DNA of 64,000 nucleotides from Rhodocyclales bacterium GT-UBC (GCA_003583745.1 QXPY01000008.1:62001-126000); one strand, 5' to 3'. Positions 1 to 9,280 are shown, counted from the stretch's first letter. Program-made: numbers and translations. Notes: generated from the letters alone by a model not told the origin.

Positions 1-1564
1 GATGGGCCAACTCACCGGCCGTATCGGAGGTCGAACTCGACGCCGAGCTGTTTTCTTCCGACATCTGGGCGATCTGTTCGACCTGCTGGGCAATGCTGGT
101 ACTGGCCATGCTCTGCTCGCGGATTGCATCGCTGATGTCGCCAACCATATCGACGGCACGGCGCGAACTGACACCAATCGCCTGGATTGCCTGATTGGCT
201 TGCTCGGCGCTGCTCACCCCGGCTTCGACCTTCTCCACGACCTGCTGGATGCCCTGCACCGCGGCCTGGGCACTGCCCTGCATCTCGGTGATGGTCTTGC
301 CGATTTCCTGGGTCGATTGCGTCGTCCGCTCGGCCAGCTTGCGCACTTCGTCGGCCACCACGGCAAAACCACGCCCCTGCTCGCCGGCCCGAGCTGCTTC
401 GATGGCGGCATTGAGCGCCAGCAGATTGGTCTGGTCGGCCACTTCCTTGATCACCGCCACGACATGATTGATGCGCTCGCTTTGCTGTTCGAGGCGGGAA
501 ATCTGCTCGGAAGCGGCGCGTACTGTTTCGGCGATGCCGTTGATACCGACCACGGTCTGGCCGATGATCGTCTCGCCCTGCGCCGCCTGCTGACCGGAGG
601 AGACCGAGAGTTCGTTGGCTTCGTTGGCGCGGTCGGCCACGTGGTTGATGCTCACCGTCATTTCCTCGACCGTCGCCGCCATGCTCGATGCCGCCTCGCT
701 CTGATGCGCCGAGGCAATGGACATCTGGTTCGACGCAGTTGCCACGCGATTCGCCGCCGAGTTCACCGCCTGGGTGTGCTGGCTGATCTCACGGAAACTG
801 CCCTGCAGGCGATCAAGCAGACGATTGAAGGCCCCTGCGGCCCGAGCCACTTCGTCGTGACCACTGGCGTCGAGACGACCGGTGAAGTCGAGCGAGCTTT
901 CGACCCGGGAGAACATGCCAACCATGCCTTCCAGCGAGCTGACGACGTGACGGTAGATCATGAAACCGATCACTGCCGTCGCCAGGCCGACCAGCACGAT
1001 AACCAGCATCGAGACCAGCTTGCCGTTGGCGTAGGCATCGGCTGCCTTGCGGACTTCGCCTTCGGCCAGGTCTTCGTTGTATTTCGAGTGCGCTTCGACA
1101 TTCTCGAGCAATTTGCGGGAGATCTCCGAGGCGGCCGCCATGCCTGATTTCGCCTTCTCGGCCTGACCGGCTTGCGTCGCCTGCTGCGCCACATCGAGCA
1201 GGGGGAGGTATTCCTTGAAAAGCTTGGTGGTCGTTTCCAGGTATTGCCGATCCTTATCGTCGCTGATCAGCTTGGTGTAATCCTGTAGATGCTGCTCCAG
1301 GCTCTTCGCCTGCTCGTCGATCGCCTTGGAAATAGCGGGACGCTGTTCCTCCGAACTGAGGAGCATGCGCAAGATGTTTACCCGCATACGGAGGAAGGTT
1401 GTCTCGATCTGGTCGATCTTGCGAATGCTCGGAATCGAATTTTCGTGAGCGTATTGAAGATTCTCGTTGATCGTTCCCATCTGCCGCAAGCCAAAGGCCC
1501 CGACGATGATCAGGCCGATGATTGCCACCCCAATCAAGACAGCCAGGCGTTTCGCAATTGTCAT
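1..1564 (-). CDS. methyl-accepting chemotaxis protein (3' end cut by window edge)
   Basis: Reading the reverse strand from the ATG at 1564 gives an open frame of 521 codons that runs off the left edge. The product starts with a transmembrane helix (about residues 5-25), a helical periplasmic domain of about 160 residues like the four-helix-bundle MCP sensors, a second membrane helix near residues 190-210, a HAMP-like stretch, and a standard cytoplasmic signalling domain. The hairpin tip ([18 protein letters not shown], about residues 375-395) is canonical. It should sit in the inner membrane and control CheA through CheW. The ligand cannot be read from the sequence. Long forward-strand frames here are antisense shadows. 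Confidence 0.93.
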   Translation of the reverse strand, partial: MTIAKRLAVLIGVAIIGLIIVGAFGLRQMGTINENLQYAHENSIPSIRKIDQIETTFLRMRVNILRMLLSSEEQRPAISKAIDEQAKSLEQHLQDYTKLISDDKDRQYLETTTKLFKEYLPLLDVAQQATQAGQAEKAKSGMAAASEISRKLLENVEAHSKYNEDLAEGEVRKAADAYANGKLVSMLVIVLVGLATAVIGFMIYRHVVSSLEGMVGMFSRVESSLDFTGRLDASGHDEVARAAGAFNRLLDRLQGSFREISQHTQAVNSAANRVATASNQMSIASAHQSEAASSMAATVEEMTVSINHVADRANEANELSVSSGQQAAQGETIIGQTVVGINGIAETVRAASEQISRLEQQSERINHVVAVIKEVADQTNLLALNAAIEAARAGEQGRGFAVVADEVRKLAERTTQSTQEIGKTITEMQGSAQAAVQGIQQVVEKVEAGVSSAEQANQAIQAIGVSSRRAVDMVGDISDAIREQSMASTSIAQQVEQIAQMSEENSSASSSTSDTAGELAH

Positions 1565-1789
1565 AATTACCCCCGGGTTATTTAGCGAACTATTACTTAT
1601 CGCATATAAGAATTTACGGCGCAAGTATTCAACCGAAATGATTAGCGCGGGTTTATGTGCCAGTTTTGAACACTTGCTACAGATCTGATCAGGCCACCTC
1701 GCGCCGAAAACAGACCCGGCATCGAAAAACAAAACCTAAGCAATTGATTTATATACAACCCCTCTATTTGGATGCTGCCTAAACTGTTC

Positions 1790-1805
1790 TGGCACAGGGC
1801 ATGCG
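1790..1805 (+). promoter_or_regulatory. sigma-54 (-24/-12) promoter of the aldehyde dehydrogenase gene
   Basis: TGGCACAGGGCATGC matches the RpoN consensus TGGCACG-N4-TTGCW at the essential GG and GC with correct spacing. Predicted transcription start is near 1816, about 90 bases before the ATG. The rest of the 1565-1907 gap holds the chemoreceptor upstream region and a second TGGCAC at 1813 that lacks a -12 element. I saw no clear activator site upstream. Confidence 0.75.
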
Positions 1806-1907
1806 AACTATCTGGCACGGGCCACGGCCGGATCAATGTTCCACGAACCACACCGACCGGGCTTGGGAAAACTGTCCGCAGCACCCATCAATAATCAGGA
1901 GACAAAC

Positions 1908-3428
1908 ATGCTCTACGCCGCACCCGGCACCGCCGGCGCCAAAATCACCTACAAGGCCAAGTACGACAACTACATCGGTGGCAAGTGGACCCCGCCGGTC
2001 AAGGGCGAGTACTTCGACGTCGTCACCCCGATCAACGGCAAGCCCTACACCCAGGCTGCCCGCTCCACCGCCGAGGACATCGAACTGGCGCTCGACGCCG
2101 CCCATGCCGCCTTCCCGAAATGGGGCAAGACCGATGCCGCAACCCGCTCCAACATCCTGCTCAAGATCGCCGACCGTCTGGAAGCCAACCTCGAACTGCT
2201 GGCCTACGCCGAGACGGTCGATAACGGCAAGCCGATCCGCGAAACCCTGAACGCCGACATCCCGCTCGCCGTCGACCACTTCCGCTACTTTGCCGGCTGC
2301 CTGCGTTCTCAGGAAGGCGGCATCTCCGAGATCGACGAGAACACCATGGCTTACCACATCCATGAGCCGCTCGGCGTCGTCGGCCAGATCATCCCCTGGA
2401 ACTTCCCGATCCTGATGGCCGCCTGGAAGCTGGCCCCGGCCCTCGGCGCCGGCAATTGTGTCGTGCTGAAGCCGGCCGAATCGACCCCGATCTCCATCCT
2501 GATCCTGATGGACCTGATCGCCGACATCCTGCCGCCGGGCGTGCTCAACATCGTCAACGGTTATGGCCGCGAAGCCGGCATGCCGCTCGCCACCAGCAAG
2601 CGCATCGCCAAGATCGCCTTCACCGGCTCGACCTCGACCGGCCGCGTCATCGCCCAGGCCGCCGCCAACAACCTGATTCCGGCAACGCTGGAACTGGGTG
2701 GCAAGTCGCCCAACATCTTCTTCGCCGACGTCATGGACAAGGATGACGGCTTCCTCGACAAGGCCATCGAAGGCCTGGTGCTATTCGCCTTCAACCAGGG
2801 CGAAGTGTGTACCTGCCCGTCGCGCGCGCTGATCCAGGAATCGATCTACGAGAAGTTCATGGAAAAGGCCCTGAAGCGCGTCGCCGCCATCAAGCAAGGC
2901 TCGCCGCTCGACACCGACACGATGATGGGTGCCCAGGCTTCGCAGATCCAGATGGACAAGATCCAGTCCTACCTGGCTCTGGGCAAGGAAGAAGGCGCTG
3001 AAGTCCTGATCGGTGGCGACCGCGCCCATCTCGGCGGCGACATCGAAGGCGGCTACTACATCCAGCCGACCCTGTTCAAGGGCCACAACAAGATGCGCAT
3101 CTTCCAGGAAGAAATCTTCGGGCCGGTACTGGCCGTGACCACCTTCAAGGACGAAGCCGAAGCCCTCGAAATCGCCAACGACACCCTGTACGGCCTCGGC
3201 GCCGGCGTCTGGAGCCGCAACGGCAACGTCGCCTACCGCATGGGTCGCGCCATCCAGGCCGGTCGCGTATGGACCAACTGCTACCACGCCTATCCGGCCC
3301 ACGCCGCCTTCGGTGGCTATAAGGAGTCCGGTATCGGCCGCGAGACCCACAAGGTCATGCTGGATCACTACCAACAAACGAAGAACCTGCTGGTCAGCTA
3401 CGCAGAACAAAAGCTGGGCTTCTTCTAA
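1908..3428 (+). CDS. NAD-dependent aldehyde dehydrogenase (AcoD/ExaC/AldB type)
   Basis: This 506-residue protein oxidises an aldehyde, most likely acetaldehyde or another short aliphatic one, to the acid with NAD(P). Catalytic Glu262 lies in LELGG and catalytic Cys301 in [11 protein letters not shown]; the doublet Cys301/Cys303 is typical of the AcoD/ExaC group. The cofactor region FTGSTSTG is at about 238-245. The ATG at 1908 follows GGAG at a normal distance and is preferred over an upstream in-frame start at 1836. Transcription probably starts at the sigma-54 promoter at 1790. An intrinsic terminator follows at once, and then a DUF779 gene, the usual companion of this enzyme. The natural substrate is inferred from family and context. 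Confidence 0.93.
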   Translation: MLYAAPGTAGAKITYKAKYDNYIGGKWTPPVKGEYFDVVTPINGKPYTQAARSTAEDIELALDAAHAAFPKWGKTDAATRSNILLKIADRLEANLELLAYAETVDNGKPIRETLNADIPLAVDHFRYFAGCLRSQEGGISEIDENTMAYHIHEPLGVVGQIIPWNFPILMAAWKLAPALGAGNCVVLKPAESTPISILILMDLIADILPPGVLNIVNGYGREAGMPLATSKRIAKIAFTGSTSTGRVIAQAAANNLIPATLELGGKSPNIFFADVMDKDDGFLDKAIEGLVLFAFNQGEVCTCPSRALIQESIYEKFMEKALKRVAAIKQGSPLDTDTMMGAQASQIQMDKIQSYLALGKEEGAEVLIGGDRAHLGGDIEGGYYIQPTLFKGHNKMRIFQEEIFGPVLAVTTFKDEAEALEIANDTLYGLGAGVWSRNGNVAYRMGRAIQAGRVWTNCYHAYPAHAAFGGYKESGIGRETHKVMLDHYQQTKNLLVSYAEQKLGFF

Positions 3429-3469
3429 CCGGGCATCTCCTCCACTGGCCCAGTTGCGGGCAACTCTTC

Positions 3470-3496
3470 GGGGGCGGGCGACCGCCCCCATTTTTT
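3470..3496 (+). terminator. intrinsic terminator between aldehyde dehydrogenase and DUF779 genes
   Basis: An 8-bp GC stem (GGGGGCGG / CCGCCCCC) with a 4-base loop is followed by ATTTTTT. It lies 40 bases after the aldehyde dehydrogenase stop and 13 bases before the next ATG. The DUF779 gene is therefore probably expressed only by partial readthrough. Confidence 0.85.
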
Positions 3497-3508
3497 CGGG
3501 AGAAAGTC

Positions 3509-3880
3509 ATGGTCGAACGCGTCATCGCCACGCCGGCAACCCTGGAACTGATCGAGCAACTCAAACAGCGATACGGTCCGGCGCTGATGTTCCACCAGTC
3601 CGGCGGCTGCTGCGAAAACAGTGCGCCCAACTGCTACCTGCCGACCGACCTGACCATCGGCGCCTACGACGTCCATCTTGGGGACATCGGTGGCGTGCCC
3701 TTCTACATCGGGGCAGCACAGTACGAGTACTGGAAGCACACACAACTGATCATCGACGTGATCGCCGGAGAAGGCGGCGCCTTTTCTCTCGAAAGCAACA
3801 CCGGCAAGGCCTTCCACACCCGCTCGCGGCTGTTCACCGATGCCGAATGGAATGAATTGCAGGCTGCCGGACTCGTCTGA
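3509..3880 (+). CDS. DUF779 family protein, aldehyde dehydrogenase companion
   Basis: This 123-residue soluble protein has the DUF779 signature HQSGGCCENSAPNC near residues 30-43, with several conserved cysteines that could bind a metal. Its molecular function is not known to me. Genes of this family are typically found directly next to acetaldehyde dehydrogenase genes, as here. The ATG at 3509 has GGGAG upstream. A strong terminator separates it from the dehydrogenase, so its level may be set by readthrough. A role in maturation or protection of the enzyme would be inference only. Confidence 0.88.
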   Translation: MVERVIATPATLELIEQLKQRYGPALMFHQSGGCCENSAPNCYLPTDLTIGAYDVHLGDIGGVPFYIGAAQYEYWKHTQLIIDVIAGEGGAFSLESNTGKAFHTRSRLFTDAEWNELQAAGLV

Positions 3881-3903
3881 GCCTATTCAAGGAACCATAT
3901 TTC

Positions 3904-4233
3904 ATGATTGCACACCGCCTCACTCGCAGCCTGCTGTTGCTCGCTGCCCCCATTCTGTTTGCAGCCTCATCTGCCCAGGCCAGCGAAGCCATCGTCAAGA
4001 AAGCCCGCTGCATTGCCTGCCATACCGTGGACGCCAAGCGCGTCGGCCCGGCCTACAAGGACGTCGCCGCCAAGTATCGCGGCGATGCCAACGCGCCCGG
4101 CCGCCTGTTCGAGAAAGTCCGGGCCGGCGGCAGCGGCAATTGGGGCGACGTCCCGATGCTGCCGCACCCGGAAGACAAGATCAGCGACGACGACCTGCGC
4201 GCCGCCATCAAATGGGTACTCTCCCTGGAATAA
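3904..4233 (+). CDS. small periplasmic class I cytochrome c (c551/c552-like)
   Basis: This 109-residue precursor has an N-terminal signal peptide (cleavage probably after AQA, about residue 26). The mature monohaem domain has CIACH (Cys36, Cys39, His40) and a likely axial Met85 in VPMLPH. It is the length of c551/c552-type carriers and would shuttle electrons in the periplasm. It starts 23 bases after the DUF779 gene with AGGA upstream, so it is probably co-transcribed. It may take electrons from a quinoprotein alcohol dehydrogenase or pass them to an oxidase; the partner is not in the window. It converges on the diguanylate cyclase gene. Confidence 0.9.
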   Translation: MIAHRLTRSLLLLAAPILFAASSAQASEAIVKKARCIACHTVDAKRVGPAYKDVAAKYRGDANAPGRLFEKVRAGGSGNWGDVPMLPHPEDKISDDDLRAAIKWVLSLE

Positions 4234-4243
4234 GCGCGACTGA

Positions 4244-6214
4244 CTAGCGGGGCACGGTCACGGTGTCGGCCACCGCGAACCGGCCCTTTCCGCGGTTCTT
4301 GGCCCGATACATGGCGGCATCGGCCTGCTGGATGCAGCGCTCGATGCTGGCCTCGCCATTTGGATACTGGGCAATACCGATGCTGGCCCCTACCACTGCA
4401 CGGCCTTCCGGCAAATCGATCGGCTGACTGATCGCTTCGATGATGCGCTGGGCCAGATGGGTGCAGTTTTCCCGGACATTGCCGCTATCGGCCTGGGTCA
4501 TCACCAGGAATTCATCGCCCCCCAGCCGCGCCACCACGTCCTCGGCCCGAATACAAGCCTGCAGGCGGGCCGCAACCTGGCGCAAGACGGCATCCCCGGC
4601 GGCATGCCCCATCTGGTCGTTGACGGCCTTGAAGGCGTCGAGGTCGACGTAGAGAATGCCCACCACCTCATGGCGGCGCAAAGCCACCGCCACCGTACGC
4701 TGCAGGGCGTCGGCAAGGAAGGATCGATTCGGCAAGCCGGTCAGTTCGTCGAACATCGCCATGTGCGTGATTCGCTCCTCGAGAATCTTCCGCTCGGTGA
4801 TATCCCGAAATACCGTCACGGCCCCGCTGATCGCCCCCTCGTCCGCCATGGCGGCAACCGAATACTCGACCGGGAAGGCCTTGCCGTCCTTGCGCCAGAA
4901 CAGATCGTCCTTGACCGTGCGCCGCTCGCCATCCTGCAAGGTCTTTTGCACGGCGCAGTCGGCCAGCGAACATGGCCGACCTTCGGCGTTCTGGTAATGC
5001 GTCTCGGCATGCAAATCGAGGCCTATCCCTTCGTCATCGCCCCAGCCGTACATTTTGCGAGCAGCCGGATTGACGAAAACGACCCGGCCGGCACAGTCGA
5101 CCCCGCAGATCCCCTCGCCGGCCGAATCAAGGATCAATTCGCTGCGCCGCCTTGCCGCCTCGGCATCGCGACGCGAGTTCTCCAATCTGGCCGTGTATTC
5201 GGCCTCCTGCCGCAACAAGGCCAGATGATCCGATTCCCGGCGCTGCCAGCTGCGGTAGAGCATGGCCGCCCCGGTCACGCTGACCCAGACGAACAGGACG
5301 ACCAGCCACGCCACGGCCTCGGCATCGCTGCGCCACTCCCTGAGATAGTCCTCGTCGGCGAGTCCGACAACGATATAAAGCGGATAAGCCCCGACCCGGT
5401 GCAAGCTGAAGGTCTTTTCGATGCCATCGACGCCCGAACGCGCGTGATAACTGGCGGTCTCCTGATCCGTCTCCAGGAGTTGCTTTAACTGCCGAGACGG
5501 CGTGCGCAGCCCGGTACTGGCGCCATGAACATCCTGCGGGCTGTAACGGGCGATCACGCTATCGCGATCCCAAAGCGCCACACTGCTCTTCGCCCCCAGG
5601 CTGACCCCGGCGAACAGGGTGCTGATCTGATCGAGGCTCACCGCCGCATGGACCTGCCCGGCAAACTCGCCATTGCTTGAGTTGATCCGCCGACTCAGCG
5701 AAATCAACCATTTTTGTGCCGCCCGCCCCATGATCGGCTTGGAAATCACCAGTCCAGCCTGCGGGTCGTCACGCAGACGAATGAACTGCGGGCGGTCGGC
5801 GATGCTCGCCTGTTGTACCTGTACGCCATTGACGGCATAGCGGATGACGCCCGCCGCATCGACCACCCGCAAGCCGAGTGCCTCGGGAATATGTTTGTCT
5901 TGCCGGCTCAACAAGGTATTCACCGCTGCTTCGTCAAACTCGCCGGTGGCCATCTGGTGGCTAAGCTCTTCGCTGACCGTCTGCAATACCACGTCGATCT
6001 TCGCGATCAGGCGGGCAATATCCTGCGACAGGAGCAAGGCGTAATTGGCCGATAACTCGATGGCCTGGGTCATTTCCCGGTCGCGATTGCGCTGCAGCAT
6101 CAGGCTGACGGTCGCGACGACGAAAACGTTGATCAACAGGCAGCCCATCCACAGCAGATGGATGAATCGACGACGCCGGTTGATCGAACCTTGCGGGCTT
6201 GCCATAGCGGTCAC
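4244..6214 (-). CDS. membrane diguanylate cyclase with dCache-like sensor, PAS and GGDEF domains
   Basis: The 656-residue protein has a membrane helix near residues 20-42, a long periplasmic region of dCache type to about residue 290, a second helix (about 295-315), a coiled stretch, a PAS domain (about 355-470) and a C-terminal GGDEF domain. The active-site GGDEF motif is intact (565-569) and the RxxD inhibitory I-site (RAED, 556-559) lies five residues before it. It should make c-di-GMP with product inhibition. An alternative start is the third methionine at 6205. The upstream gap holds repeated TCAGAA elements. Confidence 0.92.
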   Translation of the reverse strand: MTAMASPQGSINRRRRFIHLLWMGCLLINVFVVATVSLMLQRNRDREMTQAIELSANYALLLSQDIARLIAKIDVVLQTVSEELSHQMATGEFDEAAVNTLLSRQDKHIPEALGLRVVDAAGVIRYAVNGVQVQQASIADRPQFIRLRDDPQAGLVISKPIMGRAAQKWLISLSRRINSSNGEFAGQVHAAVSLDQISTLFAGVSLGAKSSVALWDRDSVIARYSPQDVHGASTGLRTPSRQLKQLLETDQETASYHARSGVDGIEKTFSLHRVGAYPLYIVVGLADEDYLREWRSDAEAVAWLVVLFVWVSVTGAAMLYRSWQRRESDHLALLRQEAEYTARLENSRRDAEAARRRSELILDSAGEGICGVDCAGRVVFVNPAARKMYGWGDDEGIGLDLHAETHYQNAEGRPCSLADCAVQKTLQDGERRTVKDDLFWRKDGKAFPVEYSVAAMADEGAISGAVTVFRDITERKILEERITHMAMFDELTGLPNRSFLADALQRTVAVALRRHEVVGILYVDLDAFKAVNDQMGHAAGDAVLRQVAARLQACIRAEDVVARLGGDEFLVMTQADSGNVRENCTHLAQRIIEAISQPIDLPEGRAVVGASIGIAQYPNGEASIERCIQQADAAMYRAKNRGKGRFAVADTVTVPR

Positions 6215-6354
6215 ATTCGTCCCCGAAGCGGGCGGCTTGCGGCCACCGCGACCGCAATGCCGTTACCGACCAGCCCGGCCTAGCCAACCACGGCTGGTTT
6301 CGAAATCAGGATAGCACCGCGCCCGGCACGCAACTAGAAGCAAACATGACGAAC

Positions 6355-6383
6355 TTCTGATACAGGTCAGAAACAGGTCAGAA
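6355..6383. promoter_or_regulatory. operator-like repeat cluster upstream of diguanylate cyclase
   Basis: An inverted repeat TTCTGA-N6-TCAGAA (6355-6372) overlaps two head-to-tail copies of ACAGGTCAGAA (6362-6372 and 6373-6383), spaced one helical turn apart. It lies in the 260-base gap between the cytochrome b561 stop and the cyclase start, about 140-170 bases upstream of that start. The binding protein is unknown. Confidence 0.4.
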
Positions 6384-6474
6384 AGATCCGAGAAAAAGCC
6401 TCGAAGCGGATATGGCCGACCCGAGTTCCGGAGGATGGCGCGGAGCACTCATCGCTCCGCGATGGAGCAGGTGT

Positions 6475-7008
6475 TCAGTTTCTGAACAGGCGAACCGGCA
6501 GCATTCGGTACAACACCCCGCTTCGTCCAAAACCATGGCGCAGGGCACCGGCGACATGCAGACCGATCAAACCTGCCCCCGCCCAGACGGCCAACACGTG
6601 AATCGATTTGAAAAAGGCATTGAGCGACTCGTCGGGCCAACCGGCCTTCGGTACTTCAATGCCAAACAACTTGATCGCATAAGGCGTGAATGACGAAGCC
6701 AGATAGCCGGCCAGTGGCGCAGCGATCAGGAAAATGTAGAGCAAGCCGTGGGTTAGCCGCGCCAACCGCGCGGCATTCCCGGTCACGGTGAGCGGCGGCC
6801 CCGGGTGCCATTGGCGCCAACCGATACGGACGATGACCAGAAGGAAAGTCAGCATGCCTAGCGACTTGTGCAGGTTGTAGGCGGTGCTGCGTCCCGGTCC
6901 CTTGGGCAGGTCGATCATGGTCCAGCCCAGCCAGAGCAACCAGATGACGAGAATCGCCTGCGCCCAGTGCAAGGCCATCGCCGGCAAGCTATAGCGTTGC
7001 GTATTCAT
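6475..7008 (-). CDS. cytochrome b561 family membrane protein
   Basis: The 177-residue protein has four predicted membrane helices with the family His residues (LHW near residue 15, LHKS near 48, THGLL, IHVLAVW near 137), which bind two b-type haems. It would pass electrons between the quinone pool and periplasmic carriers. The start at 7008 is preferred because it overlaps the upstream stop codon as ATGA; a start six codons earlier would lie inside that gene. It is the last gene of the pedF operon, so it may link that periplasmic oxidation system to the membrane. Confidence 0.9.
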   Translation of the reverse strand: MNTQRYSLPAMALHWAQAILVIWLLWLGWTMIDLPKGPGRSTAYNLHKSLGMLTFLLVIVRIGWRQWHPGPPLTVTGNAARLARLTHGLLYIFLIAAPLAGYLASSFTPYAIKLFGIEVPKAGWPDESLNAFFKSIHVLAVWAGAGLIGLHVAGALRHGFGRSGVLYRMLPVRLFRN

Positions 7009-7946
7009 CGGATGCTCACGCCCCACGGCAATTCGCCGACCTCGATCGTGCCCTGGACCTTGAAACTGGCGGTGTCGATGACCGAAACGCTGTTCGACCG
7101 GCCATTGGCGACGTAGAGCTTGGCTCCGTCCGGCGTCAGCGCCATGTTCCAGGGACGTTTGCCCACCTCGACGCTGGCAACGACGGCATGGCTCGCCGTG
7201 TCGATCGCCATGACCGAGGCATCGCGCCCATTCGAGACATAGACCCGCTGCCCTGCAGGATCGACCGCAATCCCGTTCGGGTATTGCCCGGCCGCGATTT
7301 CAGCCACGACCTTGCGGCTCGCCACATCAATTGCATAGACCTTGCCGGCCAGTTCGCAGGCGACGTAGGCACGGCTGCCATCCGGCAGGAAGCCGATCCC
7401 GCGCGGCCGCTTGCCCACCTCAACGCTGGCCACCTGCTTGCGCGCCGCGACATCGACCACGTCGACCTGCTCCGCTTCTTCCGCACTGACGTAGAGCCAG
7501 CGGCCATCCGGACTGAACACGGCATGCTCGGGATTGCGCCCTTGCACCTTGATCCGGGCGAGCTCCCTGCCCTCCGGCGCGCTCAACAAAACGACACTGT
7601 TGTCATCCTCGACGGCAACGGCAATCAATTTGCCGTTTGCCGACAGGCTGATGCCCTCGGGCGAATCACCCAGCGTGACGCTGCGCAGCAACTTGCCGCT
7701 GGCCACCTCGACAACCAGCAGCTTGCCGGCCTTGGCATCGGTCAGGTAGAGCCGCTTGCCATCGGTCGCACCGCCACGCGGACGCTGGCCGACCACGATG
7801 TCGTTGAGCTTGCGATCGGTCTGCGTATCGATGACGCTGATACTGGCCGTCTTTTCATTCGGCACGTAAGCCAATGGCGGCGCAGCCAACAAGGCGTTGC
7901 TGAACGCCAGCAGGCAGGAAGAGAAAAGCAGATGGCTTGAACGCAT
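7005..7946 (-). CDS. YVTN-type beta-propeller protein of PQQ-dependent catabolism clusters
   Basis: The 313-residue precursor begins at 7946 with a signal peptide (MRSSHLLFSSCLLAF, cleavage near ALLA-AP). It contains about seven repeats with the pattern IdVas.kvvaeIavG..PnGiavdpdG..vYVsN, so it should fold as a periplasmic beta-propeller. The repeats resemble the propeller proteins found in PQQ-dependent alcohol dehydrogenase clusters (PQQ ABC repeat type). An extended start at 8009 would overlap the upstream gene and hide the signal peptide. Its stop overlaps the cytochrome b561 start by 4 bases. Biochemical function is unknown; a scaffold or binding role is inference. Confidence 0.85.
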   Translation of the reverse strand: MRSSHLLFSSCLLAFSNALLAAPPLAYVPNEKTASISVIDTQTDRKLNDIVVGQRPRGGATDGKRLYLTDAKAGKLLVVEVASGKLLRSVTLGDSPEGISLSANGKLIAVAVEDDNSVVLLSAPEGRELARIKVQGRNPEHAVFSPDGRWLYVSAEEAEQVDVVDVAARKQVASVEVGKRPRGIGFLPDGSRAYVACELAGKVYAIDVASRKVVAEIAAGQYPNGIAVDPAGQRVYVSNGRDASVMAIDTASHAVVASVEVGKRPWNMALTPDGAKLYVANGRSNSVSVIDTASFKVQGTIEVGELPWGVSIR

Positions 7947-7953
7947 GGCAGCC

Positions 7954-8799
7954 TCAGGCAGGAAGATAGGAAATACCGTTACGCTTGAAAATCGCAGCGA
8001 TGCTGCCATCCCGTTTCAGTTCGGCCAGTGCGCCGCTTAACGCTTCGGCAAGCGCCGGCTCTTCGACTTTGACGGCCATGCCGAGCGGCCAGCTATCGAC
8101 CTTCAACTCGGCAAACTGGGCGGTTTCGAGCACCACGCCGGTCGCGCCTTTCAATCCCGCCTCCAGTTCGGCACGCGGCGCCAGCACAGCGGCAACCTGT
8201 CCGCCGGCCAAGGCTTTCGATGCTTCCGCGACGGAACGGAAATGCACGACGTTCTCGCGCAGACGGCCGTTCAGAACGCCGAGCAGGAAGGAATCGGCCA
8301 AGGAAGTGACTTCAACGCCGACCTTCTCGCGGGTGAACACCTCCAACGCCACCGCCGCCGACCCCGACAAGGCCGGCACACGCTCCGGGCGACGGGCCAG
8401 AGCCAGCGATTCGCGATGATAGGCGCCGAAGATGCGGACTTTGTCGTTGGCTCGTGCCAAATGCTCATCGACCGGAACGTGCAGCATCACGTCAGCCGGT
8501 TGGGTACCGAGGTAATGACCTTTCCAGACCATGTTGCGCAGATCGTCATTCATGTCATCGTCGGCATTGAAGCCGACGATCTCGGCGCTAAGCCCAAGTT
8601 TCTCGGCAATCGCCCGTCCGATCTCGGCATCGACTCCCTTCCCGCCGGGCAAGCTGTAGGGCGGGAAATTGTTATAGACCGCAATCCGCAGCCGACCGCG
8701 CTGGCGGATCACCTCGAGACTGTCGGCCAGGGCAGGCAAGGCTGCCGCCAATGGGGCAGCCAGCAAGGCCTTAAGCCATTGGCGGCGTTCAATCTTCAT
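7954..8799 (-). CDS. periplasmic substrate-binding protein, quinoprotein-dehydrogenase-associated type
   Basis: The 281-residue protein has a twin-arginine-like N-terminus (ERRQWLKALLAAPLAAALPALA) and a family 3 solute-binding fold (RLRIAVYNNFPPYSLPGGKGVDAEIGRAIAEKL pattern, residues 36-68 in part). No ABC permease or ATPase is nearby. This matches the binding proteins found with quinoprotein alcohol dehydrogenases, where the job is uncertain (possibly substrate sensing or delivery, or supply of a cofactor). It overlaps the pedF 3' end by 11 bases and is followed after 7 bases by the propeller gene, so it sits in one operon. Confidence 0.85.
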   Translation of the reverse strand: MKIERRQWLKALLAAPLAAALPALADSLEVIRQRGRLRIAVYNNFPPYSLPGGKGVDAEIGRAIAEKLGLSAEIVGFNADDDMNDDLRNMVWKGHYLGTQPADVMLHVPVDEHLARANDKVRIFGAYHRESLALARRPERVPALSGSAAVALEVFTREKVGVEVTSLADSFLLGVLNGRLRENVVHFRSVAEASKALAGGQVAAVLAPRAELEAGLKGATGVVLETAQFAELKVDSWPLGMAVKVEEPALAEALSGALAELKRDGSIAAIFKRNGISYLPA

Positions 8800-9217
8800 G
8801 GACGCTTTCCAGCCAGGTCCGGATCGCCCACATCGCTTCCTGACTCAAGGTGCCTTCGAACGGCGGCATGTAGACACGGCCATCGCGCACCGAACCGCGA
8901 CGGATACGCGGCAGGAAGACTTCGTCGCCTTCGTCGCCGAGCGGCAGGAAGCGCAAATCGGGGGCGATACCGCCGGAAACGGCACCCAGGCCATGGCAGC
9001 GCGCGCAATTCTGGTTGAATGCCGAATCGCCGATCCGGATGGCCGTCTTGTCCTTGCGGTAGGGATTGGCCACCTGCCAGTCGGCACCCAGATTTTTCAG
9101 ACCGGTCGTATCGACAGCCTGCGGGACGACGTCGCCGTGAGCGAAGACTGCCGGTGCCTGCATGCCGATGAACAGGGCGGCAACTGCGGCGCCCAGGTAG
9201 CGGAAGGAATGTTTCAC
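8789..9217 (-). CDS. pedF: cytochrome c-550 PedF-like
   Basis: The 142-residue precursor has a signal peptide (cleavage near FAHG, residue 27) and one haem c motif CARCH (Cys71, Cys74, His75), with a likely Met117 ligand in YMPPFEG. Length and C-terminal layout fit the PedF cytochromes that accept electrons from PQQ-dependent alcohol dehydrogenases in the periplasm. The start codon is GTG at 9217, preceded by AGGAG 7 bases upstream. It is the first gene of a four-gene operon and is read from a near-consensus sigma-54 promoter about 50 bases upstream. The matching quinoprotein dehydrogenase is not in the window. Confidence 0.88.
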   Translation of the reverse strand: MKHSFRYLGAAVAALFIGMQAPAVFAHGDVVPQAVDTTGLKNLGADWQVANPYRKDKTAIRIGDSAFNQNCARCHGLGAVSGGIAPDLRFLPLGDEGDEVFLPRIRRGSVRDGRVYMPPFEGTLSQEAMWAIRTWLESVHED

Positions 9218-9264
9218 AAATGTCTCCTTTGTTGAGTTTGGTGTTCAGCTTGTAACGGGCTAAC

Positions 9265-9280
9265 TGCAAAGCCTGTGCCA
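9265..9280 (-). promoter_or_regulatory. sigma-54 (-24/-12) promoter of the pedF operon
   Basis: Read on the reverse strand, TGGCACAGGCTTTGCA matches the RpoN consensus at all but one position. The predicted start is near 9254, 37 bases before the GTG of pedF. It faces away from the AcoR-like activator gene. Confidence 0.85.

Noticed and set aside
2..1147. 381-codon forward-strand open frame
   Set aside because: It is antisense to the chemoreceptor, whose protein matches a known family along its length; the forward frame matches nothing and reflects GC-rich codon bias.
1813..1828. Second TGGCAC element before the aldehyde dehydrogenase
   Set aside because: No GC pair at the -12 place; the site at 1790 fits much better.
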